Source: Nautilus pompilius
Taxonomy: Eukaryota; Mollusca; Cephalopoda; Nautilida; Nautilidae
Assembly: GCA_018389105.1 (NCBI GenBank)
Contig: JACATO010000684.1
Location: 372,001-436,000, forward strand
Direction of reading: 5' to 3'
DNA: 64,000 bases
Part shown: positions 38,201-51,248 of the stretch, piece after piece
Position numbering within the stretch: position 1 is the first letter of the stretch
Layout of the letters: each line of letters begins with the position of its first letter
Notes under the pieces: model-generated
Told to the model about the DNA's origin: nothing
The model's database searches: none
Seen by the model: the letters and a program-made list of their open reading frames with translations, nothing else
Translations under genes and position numbers: made by a program

Positions 38201-41200
38201 AGTTTGTCATCCACTAGCAATTCTGCTGCCATTTCAAAAATGTCTGCTACCAGTGTACCAACAAGACTGGGCTGAATGTTGATGCTCATACTTTCCATTG
38301 GTGTCGTGTTACATGCCACACCTCTGACCTGACAGTGTAATCAAGGCATTCAGGGAACCTGCCCCAGACCATGAAGCCCAATCTGGCTGATTCATTATCA
38401 GGAATGGCAGAGTCCCTGGTCTGCCCAAGCACTAAAGAAGACATTACCTTTTTTGTTTGTCTTTGTTTGCAGTTTTTCACAACAAATTAACACATCGCAA
38501 TAACAGAGGGTGGCCCATATTATTAGCTTATTACTATTTAATACATTTTTCATAATTTAAAAACCCATTGCATTATTTTAATTTTTTTTGATTATAGGTG
38601 CTTAATTTGCTGCCATCCTAGTTCTTGGTTATTGTCTGTCTCTACCTCACCTTCACACACAGTTAAGCTGTCTGTTTGCCATTATCTCCATTGCCATGCT
38701 GCACTACTGCCCTGACATCGGTTTCTTAAATTGCCTTGTTTATCTTTTCTTTTATTCTACTTAGTTGTAGGTAGTGAATTCTTGAGGTGGTTTCATATAT
38801 TTTGCTCTTCAGTTTTGACAGCCACACGTTAAAATAGTTGACAATAACGGATTTTTCACTATAGTAGCCTGAATAGAGTTACTCTTACCAAGGTATTTAA
38901 AAGTATGGGTCCATTTCAGTTGATGGTTTCTATCACAATAAACATCAAACCATAACATATGATTTTGTTTTTTAAAAAAAATAAATTGCAAAGTACCAAT
39001 CATCAAATTATGGAAAAATTGTATTCTCATCTTCCTTTTGTCTCTTGATAACGATGAGAAATTTGAATTTTTTCAGATTGCGACAAGAAAATTAGTATCA
39101 GGAATAAAATGATGAGTGAAGCTGTCATGCAACAGTTTAACTTAAAACTACTGGACTTTTGCTATCTTGTCGAGCTTTAAGAACACTAGTAAGGTCTGGT
39201 GAAAACTTAGCCTACCGATCTGATGTTTGAAGTTTATGGGTAGGGTACTGGTAAGATTGACTGGGACATGTCACCAGATCAGTAATGTAAGTTGCATGTC
39301 CAGTTTAACATTTCAGAATTAAAATGGTCAAAGAAGTGTGTTACAGTCAGTTTAGCTAAACTGTATATATTTTCTTTTTTTTTATTTTAAGAATTCATTT
39401 GGTATTCAAAGACTAGAAGATGGGCTAGAGGGTTTTCATAACCTCGATCTCCAGACCTCAAGATATGGGATCCCAGATACGATGCTTTATGGGTAACAAA
39501 TTTTTGCTCTTCGCAATACATTAGTTATGGTTCAGATATTTTCAAAGATCTGGAAGCATTAAAGGCATTCTTTGATGGTTTTTCCTGGTTAACATTAAAC
39601 TTAGAAGCGTTTAAAATTATAACTCTTGCTGCCTTTTTCAACACTTTATTGCTAATAAAAATTCACTAGCTTGCTCTCCTCCTCTGAAAGATTAAATCCT
39701 GATGGAGCATATATCAGAAACTTTAAGCATTTTGCACAATTATGGACCCAGCAAGTTATGTTAAATTTAGCTTTCTTATTGAAAGCATGATGTTATTGTA
39801 TTCAATAGTTTGTACTGTGTTTTTGTATAAATGTTAATGGACTTCATTAGTGATGACAACTATTGCCTTATTCGGCATAGTTCCATGATTGGCCTTGATA
39901 AACCTGGTTATTTCCAACAGGAAATTGTGGACGAAGCTGGAGTTACAAGGGGTGATGTACCAACAGACGTTTATAGAATAATACCTGGCTTAGCCATAAA
40001 CCTAAATGGTAAGATTTTGGTTTAAAGGTCTAGAAGAAGCTCTTTCTTGACAGGTAGCCAGTTAACTGCTGACCTCAATTCCTTGGCAACAGTCAGCATC
40101 TGAACATTTACTGCCAAGTGGTTGATCGGACAAGTAGTAGCTGAATCAGAACAACAAGTTCTAAGTGACGACAGTAAGCTAGAAGAGAGGCCAGTGAAAA
40201 GTTTTCCCTACAATAAAGCGTGGTGTTGGAGTTGATGGGATTCGCGTGAGAGAGAGAGATCAATATTTTGCAGTGACATGCAAGTTCATCTGGTCATTGC
40301 GTGTTACAGAAAGGAAGTGGACTTATAGATGATTCCTATTGACTTTTTCCCTTCATTCTTTAGGATTTGTTCTTTAAAAAATATTTTATTTTATTTTAAG
40401 TTGTTTTGTTTATCTATTTGACAGTTTTCAGAATGTTAAAGGCAAAACAGAGCTTTCCCATCCTCTGGAACTGTCCGAGAAGAATGTAAGTGTCTTTACT
40501 CTGTGACTGGTATGGTCTAAAATTGTCAGTTTTGATGATGATGATGATGATATCAGGGTTGCTGCCACTGCTTGCGTGTGTAGTTAAAAACCAAAGAATC
40601 AATTACATAGTGCTCATAAAGCTGTATAATAAAAGAAAATCCGAAAGGTACATAATTGTACCCTTAATGGATCTACGTTAAATGTCTCATTGTGGTTGCT
40701 TCCAATCAGGGTACGAAAAGTAATGTTCTGATGCATAATTCAAGATGTTTTGTTTATTTTAAGTTTATCTTTCGGCGAAATTACAGGTGAGCAGTCTTTT
40801 TACGTTTCTCTTTGTCCAGATTAAGTTTGTGGTTGTGTTTACTTGGTAAAGTGTTGTTTTGTGTGACGCCTGCTCTCTCCCATTTCAGTGGCAGGAAAAC
40901 CAAAAAAAAATGGATTTTAATATGCTGAGAAAAATACAGGGCGTACATGCTCCCCTCAAGCTGCAGATGGAAAGGAAGATTGCAACAAAGGTACGGCGCT
41001 TAACTAACATCTAAAGTTTCGAAAATGAGAATTCCCGTGAATTTAAGAAAGTAAACATATACGGGATTGCCAAAATTATTGCATTTTTTTTAAAATTGTT
41101 ATGATATTCATAGGGTAGTGGGTGAAGGCGCAGCTGTTGAATAAACATTGCAGGAAATTTGAATATTGTTTGGACTAAAGTGTGTTATGATGAGCAAAAT

Positions 41201-44200
41201 GCATAAAAATAAAAACAAATTATCATTGTATTCATTATATACAATTACGATTAAACAAAAAAGAAAAGAATTTTTATTATTTCAGATAATGTAATGATTT
41301 TGACCATCACTTTACAATACAGGAAATGAGATGGCAGCAGTGATAGAGAATAATACAAGCAAACTAAAGAGTCTATCATCATCGCCATGCATGATCGGGT
41401 TATTAATGGGAGTGATGCTTTCAAAATAGATAAATATCTGACATTCTGTTTCCGAAAGGCCGACATTTCTATTTCTATTGTTTTAAAATGTTTTCGCACA
41501 TTTATTGCTTCCCAGTATTGTGTAGAATACTATTTTCTTTGTTTAATTTGAATGTTCATTTTTTTTGTAATTCTGGAGCTTCCTTCTGCTTGCAAACTCT
41601 TTCCCATTACCATCCTCGTTGCTGCTGCAGAGCTGTTAAAAGGGTTATGCCACATCACAGAATTGCTGTGAAAATCATGGTTGCAGTACAGACACAACTT
41701 TGCATGTTATCTGCAGAGAACAAAGATATATGTACCACTTTATGGGTAAAAGATTTCTTGGTTTAATCGTATACATGTGATGTTTCTCAGGAAAACAAAA
41801 GCTACGGTTGATACAAGAGTAATGATTCAATAATGACAGACCCCTGCATTTAAAGGTAGCAAACTGGTAGGTGGAAGGTAAATGAAGATCCATTAATTTA
41901 AAATCAAATTCTTGTGTTCATTATAGGTTGGTCATCTGCCGTGTTTGCCTCGGTCCAATCTGATGCTGGATATCCTGACTGGTAAAGAAGACACAATTGA
42001 GTTTGAGGACATTTTGAACTGTAAGAACACTTACTTATTACTATATATTTGTAAAGATTTAGGGCTGCATGTAGTCGACTCATCTGGCTGGTGGTGATCA
42101 CTGTTTGGTTTTGAGTGGATCTGAACGCTTGTTATTTTCTAGCCATTGTTGTAGTTTCTTTCCACCGTCGTACTTGCTTGTTACCCTATATGTGGTCTTC
42201 TCAGTTGTTAATCCTACAGGGTTAATTTAGTCTTTGTAAGTCTGGGAAACTCTTAAGAAAAAGATTCTGTAGTGCTCTTCTGTTTCAATAGATTGTTGCC
42301 CTTGCTTCGAAGTACTGTTAACTAGAGATGGAGCAACTCAAAGCTGTTCTTGGTTTCTCTCATTCTGAAATAACTGTCTTTGATTTATTCTCCCACCTTA
42401 TTACTTTTTAATTTCATTTTTGCTTGTTTTGACTCTGAAATAAGCAAAGTAGACTACGCTGAGATGATAGTGTTATCGCCTTTTAAATGAAGTTGGTGAT
42501 TCTAACTGCCAGTCCAAGTTTGGCAACCAGTCATTTCCTCCCACATCTAAGAATGCAATGCCAGGTCCTTGCAGCACAAGACAATGCTCTTTATCAGATA
42601 ACTGCGGCACCACTCTATGGTAGTTTCCCTTGTAGGTTGACTCTCCAAAATGCCATATTTTCTGCAGTACTTTCAAAACAAATTTGGTGATGCTTGCAAT
42701 AAATTTATGCTAAGAACTGGTCTGTAATTTATATTGTTTAGAAGTACTAACAGAACTCTATTATATATTTATAATGAGATGGGCTACCTTGGGGACTTTC
42801 CTGAAGCAGCCGATGTTTTGCTGCTGGCTGTATTTGTTAATTACAGACCTAGGAGAAAGGAAACTGTCAGGAAGAAACCGATATTTAATTGTTTTGTCTG
42901 TTGCCAATTTAACGTTAATTTAGAACTAAATAAGCAGACCACACCCAGGCCATGTGTTAGGTACACACACACTCAGTCCTGCTGACTTTTAAGAGTAGAA
43001 ATTTCTCATTCTTTGACAGCCAACTAGACCCTGATTTAAAACAATCCACCACAGTGGAGAGGCTAACAGAACCTGGGCCCTACTGTTAAGCTTATGAGCC
43101 GTGAATTTATCAGACATGGGGTCAGAAAGAGACGATGTCTAGTGTTTGACTACTTTCTTTTTCTTTTAACATTGAAATTTCTGAAATAAATAAATTCACG
43201 ATAGCCTCTTGCATTCCCATCCTGAAATAAGATTATAAAGAGATTTGCAATGCCAAGGTCAAGGTTAATGAATATTTATAAATGTGCTTTCTTTCATTGC
43301 TGTTAATTAACTAATAGCAACCAATTCCATAAATCTGATGTTCTGTTACTAAAAGGCCTTGTAGAGGGTTTAATGATCTTTCCTAATACTTGGAAGTGTG
43401 GACAGATGAAAAACCTTGAGTGCTTTAGCATTTTCAGCGCCCAAAATTTGGAACTCTTCCAACGGGATCCATATCTGCAATTTTAAAATCTTTGATTGCT
43501 GAGGAAAAGCCTTATGACCTTATGCTGAAAGCTTTCTACTATCTTGTCATTTTTTTTTTTAAAGATAAAGACATCTCAATTACATGGCACATTCAAGATG
43601 TGACCCCATCAAGGTATCAAGAGAGTCGTCCAAGCAAAAAATAAGCTGCTAAAATTTTGGGCATAGACCCAAGTATAAGAGCATAACCATATAATGAGTT
43701 TATTTTAGAACTTTTGAGTGCCAGTGAGCCAGGGATTAAATTGGCTTTCTTCCATCCATACTTTAATTAAACTTTGAGAGCACTACCTAAGAGGTAGCTT
43801 TTTAAGTAATTAAAACACGGCCAAGCTCTTTTTGGTGGTCGAGGTGAAGCCTCTTGTACAAGAATTAAGGTCAACTGCTAATTCTGTTTTGGTGCGGAAG
43901 TGGTTGCTTTAGAATTTCTAATAATTGTCCTGTTGTGGACTGTATCTGGAGCTGCTTTTCTAATCATCTCATTTATGAGAGACTTCTGTTTGTCAAGCTA
44001 TTTCACATTGTGTAGGGTAGAAAATGCATATTGGTTGTGTAATAATTCTTTGTTCTGGAGTCATGTCAAACAACCATTTGTTCTGCTACACGTGTATGTT
44101 AATTGCCATTACTGTTCTTGTGAAGAACAGTTGTAGTGATGATGTAATCATTTTACGATTTAATAATTTTACATTTCAGTTGTTAGTTCAGGAGTATTTA

Positions 44201-47200
44201 AAACATCTTAGGCAGTTGCATCATGAGTTCACAATCATGGCTGCCTTGGTTGCTAATCATTATAGGATATAATAACTTAGGTGTGGATTTTTGGTGATAA
44301 AAAGTATGCATGTGTTTACTGATATTACATTACAGTAAGTTAAATTATGCTTGTTTCTGGTTAGGCCTCGTGGCATGTTTTTAACATTAATTACTGATAG
44401 GTAATTGTCCAGCAGGCTGACGAGGGTTTGAAGTCATTGTATAAATAGGGAAGAGCTGAACTATTTGGGTTTGTTAAACCAGGCAAGTGAAATAGATATG
44501 AGAGTTTTACTGAGTTTGCGACGATCGTGGCTCGTTTCTTTGGCTGGTAGCTTCCTCTCTGCGGGTCTGGGTGAGTTTGTTTGTTTGTTTTCATAATTAG
44601 CAGGAATCCAGCTGGACAAAATACCAAAATCTGTTTAGTATATTAGAGGTGGTGCTTGTGTGATAGTTTTACTTGTGACAGGTTTCCCAAGAGTCACCAC
44701 AAACTTTCATATCTTGTGCTTACACCAACTTTAGCAGCTCTTGTTTTTCTTCAGTTTCTCAAATTATGAGGATGACTATAAATCAGTTGTTATGTACTTT
44801 TTAAAGATAAACGCAAGTTGATATTTGATTAGGTCACAGTAATAAATTCCCTTCCTTCCTTTTGAGGTATTTGAGCCATTGGTTTTGCTCTCAGACCTCT
44901 CTCTACACTGCGTTGTGAACGATACTCCTCTGGTCCACATGGTATTCATCTCTCTCCAAGAAGTCATTTGATAGATGGTCCAGGCAAGACTACATTGTTA
45001 AACTGCTCTTTGATAAATGTTTTTATTTATTAGCTTTTCATTCTAAAATTGAATGCAGGAACTGTCGTGCTGGGAAAAAGGCACACTTTTGGGACAATCT
45101 CTCTGCCTGTAGCATTTTTGGGATGCTTACTTTATTTATCCAAGGTTGGCAAGAAATATGGCTAACACAGAAACCATAACTCTTCAATGTCATATCTTGA
45201 TTGTTGTGATGATGATCCACTCAGGCTGCTGTGTTGTAGTCTTTGGCATGACATTATTGCTGACAAAAACAGCACTCTAACTTATCCCCAGGTAAACGAG
45301 ATCAAGGTGTAGAATATTACCGTTCCAATTTGAACCATTAGTGGAATATAAAATCTTACAACAGCACATACCATGCATCTGCCAGCATCAAATCTTTCAA
45401 GCGTTCTGAAGTAACGATGTGCAGGCATTCGAGTAGATGTCAATAAACCTGAACCTGGCCATCAGTGGGTGACACACTGAATTATGATTCATTTGAGAAA
45501 ACTTGAGTCCAAAATCTGCAATATTTTTCATGTACTTTGCATTGTCAAGTTGTGAGCCTCTTACACATTAGGTTAGCCAGTCTCAGCTTCGTGGACACCC
45601 TGAATTGTTGTTAAGTAGAGATTCTACAGTTGTAATTTTCTGCTCTTATGTTATATCATAAAGATGGGGTTGGTGAGACTTTATGATGGGATGCAATACA
45701 ACTTATATGCATGGCCAGTTAAGGTTAAAGGGTCCTCATCCAGTGTGTGTGTTTGTCTCTCTCTCTCATATGACATCTTGATGCCTTTTGATAAGCTTTG
45801 AGACAACATTCATTTTATAGGTTTATGGTTAAGATAGCTATTATCTTTTTGTTTGTATTCTCTGCATAACTTCATGAAATCTTTTTGGATTCATGTAAAA
45901 CAGTTAATATATAATTTCACCAGTATCTGATGCCATATTTCTTGAAAAGGTGCATTTTTTAAAGTATTCCAGTATAGTTTTATTGCAAAATGATATCTTG
46001 CTCACATAATATAGGGTGTTGGATGTTCTGTTGATTGCTTGTATCCTACATTGAGATTGATTACTATATTGAAAAATATTTCTTTTTAGACTAATAAAGT
46101 TAGAGAAAGAAACATTTTATTTGTGAAACAGCATCTTGTTTGAAGGTATCTAAAAATCTTAGTCTAAAATCTCTGGTCATCTGAACCTATTTTAATGTAT
46201 CTTTTGCTACAAAGAAAGAAAATGCTCTGTAACTTTGCTCTTAGAATAGACTTTCAGATGTCGCACTTTTTTGTCTTTGTAATCTGGTGTGGAATTTAAT
46301 TAAAAACTCCGCTGATCTCGAACAGCGTGGTGTTTGGGAGACACTCAATTTCATAAACTTTCTCAGCTATGATGTGTGGTTCAGTTGTTTGAGCCCCTAA
46401 CCCTCTTCATAAAAACTATATTTGTTTATTTAAAACTTATTTTTAGGATACTCTTTATCAGAATTCTCGCAAGAAGGTGAGATCTCATTTTCCTTTATTG
46501 TTAACTTACCAATGCTGGGCAGTCTTTTCTTGAAAGCAATAATAATTTTTGTATAAACCTGAAAGTCCAGTTTAGACAGATGATTGTTTTGCTTTTCAGA
46601 TCTGTTTTACTGTCTTCATCCCTCAAAACCATTGGTCTTATTTTAGGTCTTCCTCTTTCTACTTAACATATGACTAACTGTTTTTACATGCTCTCTGTAA
46701 CCTGGTGCCTCAGTAAATATAACACACTGCTGGGATTTCCTCTGTCAACACAGTGAAGGTTCTAAGCTGCAGGGTATTAAATATATATAGATTATATTTG
46801 GATAGGAGGAATACTCTTTGGTGCTGTCACACATGCTTGCATCTCTGCCTTTGGGAAGGTATTTGAAGGCTGGTAAGTTCAGTGACCAACATTCTAGACC
46901 GTTAAATGCCCTACAAACATGATTGTGTCACATCCAAGACCACCACAAGATTGGCAGTGTGAGAATCTCAGACAGGATGTGTGGTTGTCGCCTAATTTCC
47001 GGAAACAACAGGCAGGTACTTCCATTATGTGCTAGATTTCAAATTAGGTTTCCTTTAATTGGCTGGAGTTGAGCAGGTCCTCAGGAAGGCTAAAGTGGAA
47101 TGAACTACTGCCCTCCCATGTAAATGTAGTCTCTTTCACCAGTACCTTATTTTGTTTCCTCCTCCTCTTCACTCACAGCGCTGTAGGTTTGTAATTTGCT

Positions 47201-50200
47201 TTAAGTAGCCTTCTTCCTTTCAGTTGGTCTCCATTTCTCTTTATGAATTGCTAAACTTTCTCTATTATTAACCTTCATCGTTTTAGTTTTAGAAAATGTA
47301 GTGCAGTGTCTGTGGTGGATTAACAATATGCTGGTTAGTGGCGTCTCTAAGATTAAACTATGCCTTTTCCTACTACAATGAGAGAGAATATAAACAAGCT
47401 TAGTTAAATGGTACGTTCTTCAGTCTAAATGGAAAAGTTAGTTTTTATCTGCTTGCTGCCATCAGATAAGTTCAGTGGATTTTAGGGCTTTTCTAGTTAA
47501 ATGTCTCTAAAATTTTATTTACAGTTGAGATTTTCAACAATAGGTGTTGTTATCAGACAGGAAAGCAGCTGATAAGTGGCTTGCGCCTGTGTGAGGCTAG
47601 TACTTGTCATTCAAATAAGTAGGGTCACTAAAATACTCTTGCAGCTGGTTTTAAAGGTTTCTTTCTTTGATATGTTGATGTCTGATGAGTCTCTGCTGCT
47701 GTCATCATTAACACATTTTACCAGCTGAACTCTTTCTGAATTCATGGTGTTACTTTAGTTTAACCCCCTACATGGAGATACAAAAACGTATGCCTCTCGT
47801 TTATAGCTTGGACCACTGAAAACTCGAGGAATTCACCAATGGTTTTGCCTGTAGGAGAAAAACCAAGACTTCCCACAGTCCGCCTAATTTCTTCTTTGGG
47901 GGGGGTGAGATTTCAGAATGCGTAACAAAAGCCCTATGTTGGTGGGTACCTCTCGATCCACTGGGGCTTTTATCAGCTTTTCCCAGTATGAAAGTAACCT
48001 GCATACAAATTTGCAAGTTCACTGAAGGAAATTCTTTGTTGTTGATGGTGCACATTTGCCTGGGTATCGTAAATATCTTCTTAATAGCCAACCTTTCAAA
48101 AGAGATCTCTGAACAGCAGCTGTATCAGCCTCACTAAGAATTGAAGAGAGGTCTGGAGATGACCAACATTTTGTAGCACTTTTCTGCTGATGTATATACA
48201 CCACAAAGTTACGAGGGGGGGGTGGTAAAGTTGGCGCTCCGATAGCCATGTCTATTTAACTGCTTTTTAACCTCACCATGTCATGAGAAAGGGGAAAAAA
48301 ATGGTGGATACAGAGTCTCTATATAATGAAATAGTCAAGACTTTTATCTGAGCAGAAAGAGCCAACTTAGTTTTCATTTGAGCAACTATTAAACCACAGC
48401 GAACAATACTTAACGTTTGCTCCTCTCCAGTCTTAGTTGGACTCGCTCATCTTTAGATCAGAAAACTGTTCTACGTGGAGATCAAGCTGTTCAGGACGTT
48501 TGATAGTCTCCCCTGGTATCAGAAATCTTGGAGAGACTCTCTCGCTAATTTAATTGATAAACGCCACCTTACCACGTTTGGTGCAGATAGAATTACCGTT
48601 CTCCATGGGCGCCTAGCTATTTACGTGTGACCAAGTCCCCGTGCCTGTTCTGCCTGCATTATTAGAATAATTACTTCATTTTGATAAGGGAAATAAACAT
48701 CAGTACACCCCCCCAAAAAAAAACAACAACTCGCAATCCTGTGTATGTTGAATATTATAAATGTTGACCGTATATTTGTTAGACAAAATTATTTGAGAGT
48801 CTGGAACACATTTTCCTGTAGTCTGGTGCCCTCCTTCAATAGAATGGGTTTGGATCAGCGTGCACAAAGCAGGGAAGATGTAAAACGTGCGGAACTTATT
48901 GCTGTTATCTGCCTTCTGATTTAATGTAATGGCTGGTGAACCAGGTTTCATCTGGGTTGGCTAATCATCTTTTTCATTAACTTTGGCTACTCATTGGCAG
49001 AAGCACATGAATAGTTGATGATCAGAAAAAAGCTAAAATTAACTTGGTAACCAACTTGATTTCATGTGTTCCCTGTTGGCTGGTCATTGTTTCTGCAATA
49101 ATGACAGTGTCAATAGAGATTCTCAAGTCCTTGAGATTAATATTCACATGAGAAAATACTCGGTTACCAGGGACCGCAGGATGTTTTGTGGAGATGTTCA
49201 GCATTAGGTGAGCACTTGTGCTGTTGTTCATTAATGACTGTCAGCAAATACTATACAACTTTTGAAATGTTTAAGTTTCTATGATTGTGATTAAAATTGT
49301 TCTTAAGAAAGCCTTTTCTTTTGGCATTAAAATATAATTGCTTGTCTTATCAAATGTAGGTAGAGCATAGTGCACATATTTGATAGACTTTATTGTATCA
49401 CAGTTGGTTACCATGATATTAAATTTTCAGCCTGGTGCAGAGATATTTTAATTTGAGTAGGAAATTATTCTGACTTGGCCAGATCTGATCTCCTCTGCCT
49501 TTTTTTTGTTGCAGATAAGTATATAGTGACAATCAACTAGTTTGTAGACAGATCTTTGGGAAATGTTATACACCACATAGTTAATTCCAGCTGTGAAGAG
49601 AAGCAGAACAATCAGAAGATGGAAAACAATTTATTTCATTACATCAGCAAATGATATAATCTGCATTGGTACATCATCACTGGATCAAGGCCATGTGGAG
49701 GGGAATTCCTGAGTGCTTTGTCACTAATGCCCACAGCTGTTTAGTGGATGAAAGATCTGGGGATATACGAGGTCTGTCGAAAAAGTATCCGACTTTATTT
49801 TTCCCTGTGAAAAGTAATGACGTTAGGGAGGCAAAAGTGTGCATAGTGGAGCCGCATGCCTTCATGAGCATGCGTGGTGCTGTACTACTTACTCGTCACA
49901 TTTCCATTTCGCCAGTGATGATGGAACATGTGGAGCAACGATCTTGCAGCAAGTTTTGCCAAAAGCTTGGAGATACTCAAGCGGAAACAATTTGCAAAAT
50001 TCAACAGGTTTTTGGTGACAATGCCATTGGTGTTACCCAAATAAAAGAATGGTACAACAGGTTCAAAGATGGCCACACATCAGTGGAGAGTGACCAGCGT
50101 TCCGTGAGGCCGTCAATGAGCTGCAATGCAGTTCTTGATGATGGAGGATCGTCGTTTGATGGTGTGGGAAATTGGTGACGAGGTTGGGAACAGTAAAGAT

Positions 50201-51193
50201 TCTGCACATGCAATTTGAAAGGAGGATTTGGGCGTGCGCAGAGTGGCAGCGAAATTTGTGCTCGAGCTGCTTTCTCATGAACAACAAGAACTTCGTCTTG
50301 ATGTTGCGCAGGACCTGCTGGATACTGCCAGCAGGGATCCTGAGTTCCAGAATACCGTGATAACTGGAGATGAGATGTGGGTGTATGGGTACGACCCAGA
50401 AACCAAAGATTAGTCATCACAGTGGAAGCACCTAAGGTCACCAAGGCCCAAGTTACAAAGGAGTACTATCAGGAAGTCCTCCGATGTCTTCGTGATGCAG
50501 TTCGGTGCAAGAGACCGGATCTGTGGGCCTTGCAAAACTGGCAGCTGCATCAGTGACAACGCCCCAGCTCGTTCGCCAGGCTTCCTACTCTCCAGACTTC
50601 TGGTTGTTCCCAAAAATGAAGATGGCACTGAAAGGCTCCCACTTTGAGAGCCGAGAGCCATTCCAGACAGCTTTGAACAGTGGAAGGATCACTGGAGTGT
50701 GTGTGTGTGGAGGCACAAGGGGCCTACTTGATTAGCAATTGAACCCCACCAAGTACGTATTTTTTTTCCCCAGCCTAAGGTCGGATACTTTTTCGATAGA
50801 CCTCGTATACTGGCCAATTCAATGTAGTTATGTTTTTCCTATGGAACTACTCAGAGTTCAAGCTTGCCTTACTTTTCCACTACCACCATAATCATGCCGG
50901 TGAACTGTAACTATAATAATGTTCTATTTTTCAAGAGAAGGGTCAACGACCTGCCAGTGACATCTGACCTCTGCTCATGTGACTGCAAACCACCAGTGAC
51001 CTCACCTTTAAGTGCCAGTCACAACAAATGATCTGTCTATTACACTGACTTTATAATGCACAAAATGTCAATTGGGGACAGCAGGGATTGTTTGAATTAA
51101 CCTTACATATCTTTCTCTTTCACAGACTCAGCAGAATGTGAAGGGATTGGCAACCCACACATCATGATGGAAAAGCAACTGAATATATTATGA
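29250..51193 (+). CDS. POMP: Proteasome maturation protein (Ump1 family), complete
   Basis: Assembly chaperone for the 20S proteasome. It binds alpha rings, recruits beta subunits at the ER membrane, and is degraded as the first substrate of the finished particle. Six coding exons: 29250-29252, 39392-39492, 40425-40485, 40889-40990, 41927-42020, 51126-51193. These give 142 codons against 141 in human. All phases agree and all introns are GT/AG. Landmarks shared with human are SHPLELSEKN, IQG..APLKLQME, the SNL..D.L.G..ETI-like DTIEFEDILN, and a C-terminus ending GNPHIMMEKQLNIL. The N-terminal 35 residues are poorly conserved, as is usual. Overall identity to human looks near 50-55%, whereas human and zebrafish are far closer, so this lineage is divergent. 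FLT1 lies head to head upstream. An unknown gene converges downstream. Confidence 0.95.
29253..39391 (+). other. POMP intron 1
   Basis: 10.1 kb. The first 400 bp are GC-rich with a (CCCCT)n run at about 29492-29525. The rest is AT-rich with homopolymers and short TTTG repeats (30607-30628). Open frames at 32.2-32.8, 33.5 and 35.4 kb have no recognisable product. A stretch at 37.75-38.5 kb has a weak transposase feel (HYAIRNTHMTEDLGISCGS..) but too little to name. I see no gene here. Confidence 0.7.
29492..29525. repeat. (CCCCT)n simple repeat
   Basis: Tandem CCCCT units seen directly just inside POMP intron 1. Confidence 0.9.
39392..39492 (+). CDS. POMP: POMP exon 2
   Basis: 101 bp, acceptor TTTATTTTAAG, donor TATGG/GTAACA. 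It encodes NSFGIQRLEDGLEGFHNL.. and ends MLYG (phase 2). This is the variable N-terminal region of the family. Confidence 0.85.
40425..40485 (+). CDS. POMP: POMP exon 3
   Basis: 61 bp, acceptor ATTTGACAG, donor AAT/GTAAGT. It encodes FQNVKGKTELSHPLELSEKN, whose last ten residues are identical to human POMP. Confidence 0.95.
40889..40990 (+). CDS. POMP: POMP exon 4
   Basis: 102 bp, acceptor CCCATTTCAG, donor AAG/GTACGG. It encodes WQENQKKMDFNMLRKIQG and HAPLKLQMERKIATK. Human has FQLNQDKMNFSTLRNIQG at the first part. Confidence 0.95.
41927..42020 (+). CDS. POMP: POMP exon 5
   Basis: 94 bp, acceptor TTCATTATAG, donor AACT/GTAAGA. It encodes VGHLPCLPRSNLMLDILTG and KEDTIEFEDILN. Human ends this part with GFEDILN. 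Phase 1 out. Confidence 0.95.
42021..51125 (+). other. POMP intron 5
   Basis: 9.1 kb. A mariner element with both terminal repeats lies at 49766-50807 (listed separately). Otherwise AT-rich. The many short open frames between 42.4 and 49.2 kb show no recognisable domain. Confidence 0.7.
49766..50807 (+). mobile_element. Mariner element with both terminal inverted repeats, internally deleted
   Basis: Flanked by TA (49764-49765 and 50808-50809). Left end TACGAGGTCTGTCGAAAAAG and the reverse complement of the right end, TACGAGGTCTATCGAAAAAG, continue matching to GTATCCGAC, giving repeats of about 28 bp with one mismatch. The transposase starts at an ATG near 49918 (VEHVEQRSCSKFCQKLGD) and keeps the helix-turn-helix part WYNRFKDGHTSVESD that the 3 kb copy lacks. 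It also keeps VITGDEMWVYGYDPETK. It has lost about 120 bp after 50453 and most of the region between the second and third catalytic residues, and is frameshifted at HDNAPA. Non-autonomous. Confidence 0.9.
51126..51193 (+). CDS. POMP: POMP exon 6 (C-terminus and stop)
   Basis: Acceptor TTCTCTTTCACAG. With the last base of exon 5 it encodes YSAECEGIGNPHIMMEKQLN then IL and TGA. Human has DPSQSEVMGEPHLMVEYKLG then LL: same length and same end. Confidence 0.9.
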
Positions 51194-51242
51194 AAAAACT
51201 GAACAGAAGAGAATATTTAAAGTTTTGTTTAAGCGATAGAGA

Positions 51243-51248
51243 AATAAA
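51243..51248 (+). terminator. POMP: POMP polyadenylation signal AATAAA
   Basis: AATAAA lies 50 bp after the stop codon, giving a very short 3' UTR. No second signal is needed. Confidence 0.7.

Noticed and set aside
37745-38500. Possible Tc1/mariner relic in POMP intron 1
   Set aside because: Only one short helix-turn-helix-like phrase. No catalytic block or terminal repeats, so not called.
46447-46476. Exon-like stretch in POMP intron 5 (TTTTTAG / GATACTC..AAG / GTGAGA)
   Set aside because: Good splice signals, but joining it to exon 5 creates TGA at once. The true next exon at 51126 matches the human C-terminus in frame.
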